A program made the position numbers and the translations under genes. From an uncultured Eubacteriales bacterium (lineage in GTDB: Bacteria > Bacillota > Clostridia > Oscillospirales > CAG-272): DNA of 26,473 nucleotides. Location: assembly GCA_934447715.1 (NCBI GenBank), contig CAKSER010000025.1, forward strand, positions 1 to 26,473, in the 5' to 3' direction. Below are positions 1 to 8,116 of this stretch, one piece after another. Position 1 is the first letter of the stretch, and the number at the start of each line of letters is the position of its first letter. The notes beneath the pieces were generated by a model. The model made no database searches and was not told the DNA's origin. It worked only from the letters and a program-made list of their open reading frames with translations.

Positions 1-1454
1 ACGTCTCCGCCGAGCACCGTCAGAATCCGCTCGGTATCGTGCGTTCCCAAAAAGTTCATCAGGCAGTCGGATACGCATTTCGGGTAGTGCCTATAGATCG
101 TCTCGGTGGCATACCGCAGCCCGGAAAAATCGCCGTATTTGATATAGTTTATAATCCCGGTGCGAAGCGGATAATTCATTACCGAATCAAGCTCGCTGCC
201 CCCAAGATATTCCTTTCGCATGCCGTATGCAATCTTGTTTGATGCATCCTCCCAGACCTCGCCGAGGACAATGCCGTCCTTTTTTTCGTCCTTTACTGCG
301 TCTCTTATCCCTTTTATAAAATCATCCGGAAGTTCGTCCGCAACGTCAAGACGGTAGCCGGACGCTCCCATTTTCATGTATTTGCGGATTACTCCGTTTT
401 CTCCTAAAATAAACTCCCTGTATTTTTTGTTTGAGCAGTTCACCTTCGGAAGAATATCGATCCCCCACCAGCATTCGTATTTGTTTGGAAAATCGGTAAA
501 GAAGTACCAATCATAGTATTCTGAATCCTTTGAATTATATGCTCCGAGCGTATTATAATGACCGTATCTGTTAAAATAAATGCTGTCGTCGCCTGTATGG
601 TTGAACACGCCGTCTAAAATAACCGAAATGCCTCTTTTTCCGCATTCCTCGCAGAGCATCAAAAACGCCTCATCACCGCCGAACATCGAATCGACCTTCA
701 TATAGTCGGCAGTGTCGTATTTGTGATTTGACACCGATTCAAATATCGGGCTTAAATAAATGACGGTAATGCCGATTGACAGAAGATAATCCAGCTTTTC
801 GATTATTCCGTAAAGATCTCCGCCGAAAAACTCGTTATTTTTAAGCGGCTCCCCCCTGTACTCCGGATATTCCGGTATGCCGTTCTTCCAATCCGGATTC
901 AATCTTGCCCCATCCTTTAGTTTGCATCTGCCGGACGATCTGAACCTATCGACAAAGATGTGATATACCGTTCCGCTTTTAAAAAAGTCCGGGGTCGTAA
1001 AATCGCCTTTGTATATCAAAAACTGCCTTTTTCCGGCTGCTTCAAGAGGCAAAAGCTCTGTAGCCTGCTCTCCTGCAAGCTGAATTCTGCCGTCAAAGGA
1101 ATCTGCTTCGTAATAATAAAAGAAAAGCCCGGATTCCTTACCGCTTAAGAGCCTGTCTGTCGGAATTTCAACGCGGTATATATCGTTTTCACCGTCAACC
1201 GAATATATCGAAAGCGGAAAACCGTTTTTTTCCGCGTCTTTCGCGCCCTCCGGAACGCTGTCCTTTAAAATAACGAGATTAACATCCGAAAGACCCTTGA
1301 ACCGTTTTGCACGCAGCTCAAAAACAATTATTCCGCCGTATGGCAGCGCCCCGAAAAGAGAAAAATCCTCTTCCTTTCCTGTCCTGCCGCTTTTTTCTGT
1401 TTTTTTGTAGAATTTATATTCCTCAATACTTCCGTTTATCAAATTATTACTCAA
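1..1454 (-). CDS. GH13 alpha-glucan hydrolase (neopullulanase/cyclomaltodextrinase-like), C-terminus cut by window edge
   Basis: This gene reads off the left edge; 484 codons are visible. Residues about 30-150 form a beta-rich N-terminal domain. The catalytic barrel begins near YHIFVDRF (164-171). All four GH13 signature regions are present: region I DGVFNHTG (281-288), region II GYRLDVADE with nucleophile Asp370, region III GIVLGEVWEDA with acid/base Glu399, and region IV GTHDTERIL with Asp473. The DVADE and HDTERIL forms resemble neopullulanase, cyclomaltodextrinase and maltogenic amylase more than secreted alpha-amylases. No signal peptide is visible, so it is probably cytoplasmic and acts on glycogen or maltodextrins. 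I chose a TTG start at 1454 because GGAG lies 11 bases upstream; an in-frame GTG at 1463 is too close to that site. It is the last visible gene of the glycogen operon, 137 bases after glgP, and no promoter of its own is seen. Exact substrate specificity is uncertain. Confidence 0.9.
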   Translation of the reverse strand, partial: MSNNLINGSIEEYKFYKKTEKSGRTGKEEDFSLFGALPYGGIIVFELRAKRFKGLSDVNLVILKDSVPEGAKDAEKNGFPLSIYSVDGENDIYRVEIPTDRLLSGKESGLFFYYYEADSFDGRIQLAGEQATELLPLEAAGKRQFLIYKGDFTTPDFFKSGTVYHIFVDRFRSSGRCKLKDGARLNPDWKNGIPEYPEYRGEPLKNNEFFGGDLYGIIEKLDYLLSIGITVIYLSPIFESVSNHKYDTADYMKVDSMFGGDEAFLMLCEECGKRGISVILDGVFNHTGDDSIYFNRYGHYNTLGAYNSKDSEYYDWYFFTDFPNKYECWWGIDILPKVNCSNKKYREFILGENGVIRKYMKMGASGYRLDVADELPDDFIKGIRDAVKDEKKDGIVLGEVWEDASNKIAYGMRKEYLGGSELDSVMNYPLRTGIINYIKYGDFSGLRYATETIYRHYPKCVSDCLMNFLGTHDTERILTVLGGD

Positions 1455-1549
1455 AGCAATCACATCTCCAAAGCAAAGAATGCTCGCCGGCACTAAAAGG
1501 CATTTAAGCAATTAAAAAATCCGAAAAGACATCCTCGCTCGATACACAC

Positions 1550-1580
1550 AAGGGACAGCAAAAAAGCTCCGCTGCCCCTT
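1550..1580 (-). other. hairpin between glgP and the GH13 gene
   Basis: On the minus strand, AAGGGGCAGC (1580-1571) pairs with GCTGTCCCTT (1559-1550), a 10-bp stem with one G-U pair and an 11-base loop containing six T. It lies 11 bases after the glgP stop. No T-run follows the stem, so it is not a classical terminator. It may stabilise the glgP mRNA 3' end or lower expression of the last gene. Function is inferred only from position and shape. Confidence 0.4.
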
Positions 1581-1591
1581 TAAGAAATCGG

Positions 1592-4015
1592 TTATTCTAC
1601 CGGCTTTATATGCCAGATGTTCTCGGCATATTCCTTTATGCTCCTGTCGGAGGAAAAATGCCCTGCGCCTGCAATGTTAAGAAGCGATTTTCTGTTCCAG
1701 AGCTCTCTGTCACTGTAATCTCTTCTCATCTGCGCGCTTACACCCATATACGACTCAAAATCCGCAAAGCACATATAAGGATCCGAAACGCCCTGACCGT
1801 ACATAAAGTAGTTTACGATATCCGTAAAGCTGTTTCCGGCAAAGCCCTTTCGAAGCAGGCTCATAATCGCCTGAAGGCGGGGATTCTTTCTGTAATACTC
1901 AACAGAATCATATCCCGTCTTCCAGAGCTCGTCTACCTCCTTTGCGTTAAGACCGAAGATATAGATATTATCCTTTCCGACAGCCTCTGCCATCTCGACG
2001 TTCGCACCGTCAAGTGTTCCGATGGTAAGCGCGCCGTTGATCATGAATTTCATGCATCCGGTACCGCTTGCCTCCTTGCCGGCAAGCGAAATCTGCTCGC
2101 TTATATCCGACGCAGGCATGAGGATTTCCGCTGTGCTTACATTGTAATCCTCAAGATATACAACCCGGATAATGTCTCTGATCTTCGAGTTGTTTTCTAT
2201 CTCCTTGCCGATGCTCCAGATAAGCTTGATTATTTCCTTTGCAAGATAATATCCGGGAGCCGCCTTTCCGCCGAAGATAAATGTGCAGGGGGCGATATCC
2301 GCGTTCGGATTTTCGAGAAGCTCGTTATAATACGCAAGAATCTTTAAAACATTCAGCGTCTGCCTTTTATATTCGTGTATTCTCTTTACCTGAACGTCAA
2401 AAATCGATGCGGTATCGAGCTTTATTCCCTGCTTTTCGCAGAGAATCCTTGAAAAGCGCTCCTTGTTGTCGGATTTGATCTTGTCAAGACGCGAAAGGAT
2501 ATTCTTATCGTCCTTGAACGCAGCAAAGCCGGAAAGCAGCTCGGAATTCTTTCTGTAGTCCTTTCCGATGCATTCGTCAAGAAGCTCGGTAAGCTCTGTG
2601 TTCGAATAGCAGAGCCATCTGCGGTGTGCAATTCCGTTTGTGACATTTGTAAACTTGTTCGGCGATGCCTTGTAGTAGTCGTGGAAAACCGTGTCCTTTA
2701 ATATCTGCGAGTGAAGGGCGGAAACGCCGTTTACCGTGTGAGAAGCCGCAACGCTGAGATTTGCCATTCTGACCTGATTGTATCCCACAATCGCCATTCT
2801 GGAAATTCTGTCCCAGTCTCCCGGATAGAAATTCCAAAGGTCGGCGCAGACCCTGCGGTTGATTTCCTCGACAATCATATAAATTCTCTGCAGCTTTAAA
2901 CGGAACAGATCGGTGTTCCATTTTTCAAGCGCCTCCGGCATGACCGTGTGATTTGTGTAGGTTACAGAGTTTGTTACAACTCTCCATGCATCGTCCCAGG
3001 AGTACGAATAGATATCCATAAGAATTCTCATCAACTCCGGAATAACAAGAGCGGGATGAGTATCGTTTATGTGAATTGCAACCTTGTCCTCAAAGCCGGA
3101 AAGCGAGCCGTATGCAGAAAGGTGATCTGCGATTATGCTCTGAAGCGATGCCGAAACAAGGAAATACTGCTGGCTGAGCCTTAAAAGCTTGCCCTCGTCG
3201 TGGTTATCCGACGGATAGAGCACCTTGGATATAAGCTCAGCGTTGGTTGTTTCCTCCATCGCCTTGACATACTGACCCTGCGAGAAAAGATTCATATTGA
3301 CATTTTTCGCGCTGTGAGCCCTCCAGAGACGGAGGTTGTTGACCGCCTTGCAGTCCGCTCCGGAGATCATCATATCATACGGAACGGCGATTACCTCATC
3401 ATAGTTTTCGTAAGCAATATTAAGCTTTCCGTTTTCCCAGTTTTCCTTTACGGAGCCGCCGAAGCGAACCGGGAACTGCTTGTCGATTCTCGGAACAAGC
3501 CAGCTTTCGCACTCATTAAGCCACGTGTCCGGAAGTTCGACCTGATTTCCGCCGATTATCTCCTGCTTGAACAGTCCGTATTCATAGCAGATAGAAAATC
3601 CGGTTGCCGGATAGTCAAGCGTTGTAAGCGAATCCATAAAGCATGCGGCAAGTCTTCCGAGACCGCCGTTGCCGAGCCCGGGGTTCGGTTCTCTTTTGTA
3701 AAGAGCCTCTATATCGAATCCGAAGTCGGAAATAACCTTTCTGAAGACCTCCTCAAGGCCGAGATTTCTTAAATTGTTATAAAGAGACGGACCGATTAGG
3801 AATTCCATGCAGAGATAGTACACCCTCTTTGCATGCTGCTTCTTTGTCCTCTCCTTAAAATCCGATCTTTTCTGCGTCAGAATATCCTTGACACAGAGGA
3901 TTGCGGCGTTGTACATCTGTTTTTCTGTTGCTGTTTCGGGGGTTGCGCCGAAATATCCCGACAGCTTTCTTTCCAGTGCTTCCTTAATGTCACTGTATTC
4001 TTTGATATCGTTTAT
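1592..4015 (-). CDS. glgP: Glycogen/maltodextrin phosphorylase (GT35), apparently starting at AUA
   Basis: It releases glucose-1-phosphate from the ends of alpha-1,4-glucan using inorganic phosphate and pyridoxal phosphate. Family hallmarks are NPGLGNGGLGRLAACFMDS near the N-terminus and the cofactor-lysine motif EASGTGCMKFMINGA, with the lysine at about residue 656 of 807. A Cys replaces the Asn usual in GTGNMKF. The first in-frame ATG (3916) would remove about 33 residues of the N-terminal helix region that precedes QHAKRVYYLCMEFLIG in the family. The frame stays open upstream with family-like sequence (IKEALERKLSGYFG) but holds no ATG, GTG or TTG. A strong Shine-Dalgarno GGAGGG (4029-4024) sits exactly 8 bases before ATA (4015), which I take as the start. 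A base error turning ATG into ATA, or an indel, is an alternative. The gene follows glgA after 71 bases. Confidence 0.92.
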   Translation of the reverse strand: MNDIKEYSDIKEALERKLSGYFGATPETATEKQMYNAAILCVKDILTQKRSDFKERTKKQHAKRVYYLCMEFLIGPSLYNNLRNLGLEEVFRKVISDFGFDIEALYKREPNPGLGNGGLGRLAACFMDSLTTLDYPATGFSICYEYGLFKQEIIGGNQVELPDTWLNECESWLVPRIDKQFPVRFGGSVKENWENGKLNIAYENYDEVIAVPYDMMISGADCKAVNNLRLWRAHSAKNVNMNLFSQGQYVKAMEETTNAELISKVLYPSDNHDEGKLLRLSQQYFLVSASLQSIIADHLSAYGSLSGFEDKVAIHINDTHPALVIPELMRILMDIYSYSWDDAWRVVTNSVTYTNHTVMPEALEKWNTDLFRLKLQRIYMIVEEINRRVCADLWNFYPGDWDRISRMAIVGYNQVRMANLSVAASHTVNGVSALHSQILKDTVFHDYYKASPNKFTNVTNGIAHRRWLCYSNTELTELLDECIGKDYRKNSELLSGFAAFKDDKNILSRLDKIKSDNKERFSRILCEKQGIKLDTASIFDVQVKRIHEYKRQTLNVLKILAYYNELLENPNADIAPCTFIFGGKAAPGYYLAKEIIKLIWSIGKEIENNSKIRDIIRVVYLEDYNVSTAEILMPASDISEQISLAGKEASGTGCMKFMINGALTIGTLDGANVEMAEAVGKDNIYIFGLNAKEVDELWKTGYDSVEYYRKNPRLQAIMSLLRKGFAGNSFTDIVNYFMYGQGVSDPYMCFADFESYMGVSAQMRRDYSDRELWNRKSLLNIAGAGHFSSDRSIKEYAENIWHIKPVE

Positions 4016-4086
4016 TTTACCATCCCTCCAGACGTGTTTATCTTTTTTATAAAAGCCTTAATAAATTCCCGAAACCGGGTTCTTTA

Positions 4087-5523
4087 TCACAGCATTGACC
4101 TATACAGCTCAATATATTTTTTTGCCGACACATTCCACGAAAAATCGACACTCATTACCTGCTTTACAAGCTGCCTGAAGGCTGTCCTGTCGTCAAAGTA
4201 AAGCGAAAGCGCCTCTCTTATAACTCCCATCATTTCGTGTGCGTTATAGTTTGCAAAGCTGAAGCCGTTTCCGGTTTTGTCGTACTTGTTATATGCCCTT
4301 ATCGTATCGTAAAGACCGCCTGTCTCTCTTACGATCGGAACACTGCCGTATCTTGATGCGATCATCTGGGAAAGACCGCAGGGCTCGCTCTTCGACGGCA
4401 TAAGGAACATATCCGAGCCTGCATAGACAAGCTTGGAAAGCTCCTTGTTGAACTCAATCATCGCGCAGATTTTTCCGGGATACCTACCCCGAAGAGCTTT
4501 AAAAAAGTTTTCGATCGTGCTGTCTCCGGTTCCGAGAAGGACAAACTGGACATTGTCGTTTTGAAGCATATCCTCTATTACGCGGCAGACAAGATCAAAG
4601 CCCTTGTGAGTTACAAGCCTTGATACCATTGCAATGATCGGAATGTCGGTATTCTGCTCAAGACCGCAGCGCTCCTGAAGAAGCTTTTTGTTCTTTGTCT
4701 TTCCCACAAGGCTCTTTACCGAATAATGATATTTGATCTGCGGATCTGTCTGCGGATTGTAGTAGCTTACATCGATACCGTTTACAATTCCGCACATTTT
4801 GTCTTTTGCGGAAAGAATGACCCGATCAAGCCCGTGAGCATAATACGGATCGGTAAGCTCCTTTGCATACTGCTCGCTTACCGTGCTGACACGGTCCGCA
4901 ACCGTGATTGCGCCCTTTGTAAGATTTATATCCCGGTTAAATTCGACAACCTCTCTGTCCCGGTCCGAGAGATCAAACACGTCGCCTAAAATGCTCATGT
5001 CGTATATGCCCTGGTACTCGATGTTGTGTATTGTATAAAGTGTTTTTATGCGGTCATATCCCGGAATAAGGCCGTATTTTCTTTTAAGATATATAACCGA
5101 CAGCGCACTCTGCCAATCGTTTGCGTGCAGAATGTCCGGGAAAAACCCGACCGCCTGCATCAGCTCGATAACCGCCTTGCAGAAGAAAGCAAATCTTTCC
5201 CCGTCGTCGTACTCGCCGTACAGCTGATGCCTTTTAAAATAGAATTCGTTGTCAAGGAAATAGTATACAACCCCGTCCTTCAAATAGCTCCAGATCCCGA
5301 GGTACTGCCTTCTCCAGGAAAGCGACACATATATCTCATTTACAAGAACCGAATCCTTAAGATATCTTTCCTTGATCGAAGGATACATCGGTATGACAAC
5401 CCGGACATCCGATCCGTCTCCAAGCTGCTCCTTTACCGCAGGAGGAAGCGATCCGATTACATCTCCGAGCCCTCCCGACGCTGCAAACGGAAGCGCCTCA
5501 GAGGCAACATACAGTATTTTCAT
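4087..5523 (-). CDS. glgA: Glycogen synthase (ADP-glucose type, GT5)
   Basis: The 478-residue protein, normal for the family, transfers glucose from ADP-glucose to growing alpha-1,4-glucan chains in the cytoplasm. The N-terminal lobe opens with MKILYVASEALPF, then AASGGLGDVIGSLP. The C-terminal lobe carries GIVNGIDVSYYNP, the phosphate-contacting AMVSRLVTHKGFDLV, and the active-site SEPCGLSQMIASRYG (Glu380) with RETGGLYDTI. The KxGGL lysine of the textbook family, which contacts ADP-glucose, is an alanine here (residue 15). The ATG at 5523 has AGGAG eight bases upstream. It lies between glgD (95 bases upstream) and glgP in the operon and uses the product of GlgC/GlgD. Confidence 0.95.
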   Translation of the reverse strand: MKILYVASEALPFAASGGLGDVIGSLPPAVKEQLGDGSDVRVVIPMYPSIKERYLKDSVLVNEIYVSLSWRRQYLGIWSYLKDGVVYYFLDNEFYFKRHQLYGEYDDGERFAFFCKAVIELMQAVGFFPDILHANDWQSALSVIYLKRKYGLIPGYDRIKTLYTIHNIEYQGIYDMSILGDVFDLSDRDREVVEFNRDINLTKGAITVADRVSTVSEQYAKELTDPYYAHGLDRVILSAKDKMCGIVNGIDVSYYNPQTDPQIKYHYSVKSLVGKTKNKKLLQERCGLEQNTDIPIIAMVSRLVTHKGFDLVCRVIEDMLQNDNVQFVLLGTGDSTIENFFKALRGRYPGKICAMIEFNKELSKLVYAGSDMFLMPSKSEPCGLSQMIASRYGSVPIVRETGGLYDTIRAYNKYDKTGNGFSFANYNAHEMMGVIREALSLYFDDRTAFRQLVKQVMSVDFSWNVSAKKYIELYRSML

Positions 5524-5618
5524 ATCCTTTGCTCCTTATTGCACTTTTTATTTTGCCTGTCATCTTCTAATTATGCTTTCTGTCTTCAGCCATGACGGCT
5601 TTGCATCTTTCAGACCGC

Positions 5619-6755
5619 TTAAATCATCTTTCCCTTTGCGATGTAAAACGGCTGATTCGGTACGCCGGACAGGACAGCGCCGCTTCTGATAACCACATTC
5701 TTGTCGCTTATCGTGCAGTTTACATTTACATTTGCTTCAAGAATCGTGTCCTGCATAAGTATCGAATTGCGCACAACCGTACCCTTTCCGACATTTACTC
5801 CCCTGAAAAGGATCGAATTTTCAACAGTACCCTCAATCCGGCAGCCGTCGGCGATCAGAGAGTTTTTCACATCCGACTCCGCGCTGTAATATGTCGGGGC
5901 GGAATTTCTTATCTTTGTAAGGATCGGTCTGTTCTTTACCTCAAAAAGCGCCTTCCTTGCCTTTTCGTTTTCAATAAGCTCCATGCTGTATTTGAAGTAA
6001 TCCTCAAGAGAGGCGATCGTTGCAAAGAAGCCGTTGTATCTGTATACACGGTAGTTCATGCGTCCGAGATTTCTTGCAATAATGTCTCTTGTAAGGCTCG
6101 AATAGCCGTGGGCTGTCGCATCCCTCACAATGCTCTTAAGATAATCTGTTCTCATGACTATAAGGTTGAGGCAGACCTCCGCCTCACCTTCGAAATTGTT
6201 CGGATACGAGAGAATATCGGTAATCCTGCAGCTCTCATCGGATTCAACTACAATATTGTTCTGACTTTCCTCTCTTGTAAGAGACATTTTCTTTACGGCA
6301 AGCGTCATATCAGCGCCTGTTGCCGAGTGATACTCTATTATGTCGTTAAGGTCGACATTGCAGATAACATCGCTGTCGGAAAGCACAACAAATTCGTCCT
6401 TGATCCGGCTGATATAATAGTTTACGCTCTTGAGCGCCTCAAGACGGGAAAGAGGATTTAACTGTGTATATCCGTTGCGTGAGGTCATTACGAACGGCGG
6501 AAGCATTTTTATTCCTCCCGATCTCCTTGCAAGATCCCAGTCCTTTCCGGAGCCGATGTGATCCATAAGCGAGAGATAGTTGTTGTTTGTAATGACGCTT
6601 ATATTATAAATATTCGAATTTACCATATTCGAAAGAGTAAAATCAATAAATCTGTATCTGCATCCGAACGGAACGGATGCGATAGTTCTTGCGCTTGTTA
6701 ATTCCGGGATATTGCTATCATGAACATTTGAAAAAATGATTCCGGCAGCAGACAT
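5619..6755 (-). CDS. glgD: Glucose-1-phosphate adenylyltransferase regulatory subunit GlgD
   Basis: This 378-residue paralogue of GlgC forms mixed complexes with it in Bacillus and Clostridia. The nucleotidyltransferase fold is recognisable (FGCRYRFIDFTLSNMVNSNIY, SDSDVICNVD), and a C-terminal left-handed beta-helix of hexapeptide-like repeats follows (GVNVGKGTVVRNSILMQDT). The GGxGxRL nucleotide loop of GlgC is absent: the N-terminus reads AAGIIFSNVHDSNIPELT. The protein is therefore expected to be weakly active or regulatory, as is typical for GlgD. The start has a strong AGGAGG site (AAGGAGGAAACACCAATG). It follows glgC after 38 bases. Confidence 0.95.
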   Translation of the reverse strand: MSAAGIIFSNVHDSNIPELTSARTIASVPFGCRYRFIDFTLSNMVNSNIYNISVITNNNYLSLMDHIGSGKDWDLARRSGGIKMLPPFVMTSRNGYTQLNPLSRLEALKSVNYYISRIKDEFVVLSDSDVICNVDLNDIIEYHSATGADMTLAVKKMSLTREESQNNIVVESDESCRITDILSYPNNFEGEAEVCLNLIVMRTDYLKSIVRDATAHGYSSLTRDIIARNLGRMNYRVYRYNGFFATIASLEDYFKYSMELIENEKARKALFEVKNRPILTKIRNSAPTYYSAESDVKNSLIADGCRIEGTVENSILFRGVNVGKGTVVRNSILMQDTILEANVNVNCTISDKNVVIRSGAVLSGVPNQPFYIAKGKMI

Positions 6756-6793
6756 TGGTGTTTCCTCCTTGTGTGATTTTACTTAGCTTGATT

Positions 6794-8002
6794 TTACTTG
6801 TTTGCGAGCTCGGCAAAGTATCTGCCGTCCGCCATTACACCGTCCGGCACGGTCGTGCCGTCATCAAGTGAAATATTTTTTGCTATTACCGTAATACCGA
6901 CACCGTCGGCTCTTTCCTTTCCGACAACACAGTTTTTGCCGATCGAAACACCGCCGTCAATCATGCTGTAAAAGACGCTTGAGTCCTCGCCGATCACGGT
7001 ATCCTCCATAATTACCGAATCCTTTACGACAGCGCCCTTTCCGATCTTCACTCCGGACATGAGAACACTGTTTTCAACCGTTCCCTCTATCTCGCAGCCC
7101 TCGGTGACAAGCGAATTTGCAACCCTGCCGCTCTTTCCGATCCTGTGCGGAGGCCTTGCCATGTTTCTTGAATAAACCGTAAAGCCGTCACCCTGAAGAT
7201 TGAACACCGGATTGCTTCCGAGCAGATCCATGTTTGCCTCCCAAAGCGACTGAATCGTTCCGACGTCCTTCCAATACCCCTCAAAGGGATATGCATAAAG
7301 CCTTTTTCCGTCGTTCAGCATCGTCGGGATAATATTCTTTCCGAAATCGTTTGACGACCCCTCGGTGTTTTCATCTCTTATAAGATATTCCTCAAGAACC
7401 GCTCTTGAGAATATATATATTCCCATCGACGCTTTTGTACTCTTCGGATGCTTCGGCTTTTCTTCAAAATCCACAATCCTGAGGCTGTCGTCGGTGTTCA
7501 TTATTCCGAATCGGCTTGCTTCCTCGATCGGAACGTTCAAAACCGCAATCGTCGCATCCGCCTCGGTTTCCTTGTGAGCCTTCAGCATCTTGCTGTAGTC
7601 CATCTTATAAATATGATCTCCCGAGAGAATCAGAACATAATCCGGGTCGTATCTCCTTATAAAATCAAGATTCTGATAGATTGCATTGGCGGTTCCCCTG
7701 TACCAGTCCGCTCCGTCCTTTCCCTGATACGGCGGCAAAACCGTCACTCCGCTGTTCGCGCGGTCAAGATCCCACGGTCCGCCCTTTCCGATATACTCGT
7801 TTAACACAAGCGGCTGATACTGTGTAAGTACACCGACGGTATAAATTCCGGAATTTACACAGTTTGACATCGGAAAATCGATAATCTTATATTTTCCCCC
7901 GAACGAAACGGCAGGCTTGGCGGTTTTTTCGGTCAGTGCATATAAACGGCTTCCCTGTCCGCCGGCAAGCAGCATTGCAACACATTCTGTTTTCCTGTAC
8001 AT
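6794..8002 (-). CDS. glgC: Glucose-1-phosphate adenylyltransferase (ADP-glucose pyrophosphorylase)
   Basis: It makes ADP-glucose and pyrophosphate from ATP and glucose-1-phosphate, the committed step of glycogen synthesis. The 402-residue protein has the nucleotide loop LLAGGQGSRLYALTEKTAKP, the substrate region FGGKYKIIDFPMSNCVNSG, the catalytic SGDHIYKMDY, and FEEKPKHPKS for sugar-phosphate binding. The C-terminal beta-helix has isoleucine-patch repeats (GVKIGKGAVVKDSVIMEDT). All catalytic residues I can place are intact, unlike in GlgD. The start is backed by AAGGAGAT. It is the second gene of the operon, 114 bases after glgB; no convincing internal promoter lies in that gap. Confidence 0.96.
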   Translation of the reverse strand: MYRKTECVAMLLAGGQGSRLYALTEKTAKPAVSFGGKYKIIDFPMSNCVNSGIYTVGVLTQYQPLVLNEYIGKGGPWDLDRANSGVTVLPPYQGKDGADWYRGTANAIYQNLDFIRRYDPDYVLILSGDHIYKMDYSKMLKAHKETEADATIAVLNVPIEEASRFGIMNTDDSLRIVDFEEKPKHPKSTKASMGIYIFSRAVLEEYLIRDENTEGSSNDFGKNIIPTMLNDGKRLYAYPFEGYWKDVGTIQSLWEANMDLLGSNPVFNLQGDGFTVYSRNMARPPHRIGKSGRVANSLVTEGCEIEGTVENSVLMSGVKIGKGAVVKDSVIMEDTVIGEDSSVFYSMIDGGVSIGKNCVVGKERADGVGITVIAKNISLDDGTTVPDGVMADGRYFAELANK

Positions 8003-8116
8003 TAACGTTGATCTCCTTCGGTTATATTTTCATGTTAATTTATTATTTTCAGGGAATTGCTTGGGAATATTCTAAAGTATTTAAAACAATTTAAGGTCTG
8101 AATACGGCTGCCCGGT

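Noticed and set aside
1610..2347. Long open frame on the plus strand opposite glgP, and similar ones opposite glgA, glgD and glgB (for example 5026-5595, 5592-6461, 9416-9841)
   Set aside because: They lie fully antisense to well-supported genes, show no ribosome sites or family motifs, and reflect codon bias on the real strand.
4012..4023. ATG at 4023 directly after GGAGGG as glgP start
   Set aside because: It reads ATG GTA AAA TAA, is out of frame with glgP, and has no spacing from the Shine-Dalgarno.
8003..8116. Separate promoter for glgC in the 114-base gap after glgB
   Set aside because: TATAAC has only a poor -35 at 20 bases, and other pairings have wrong spacing.
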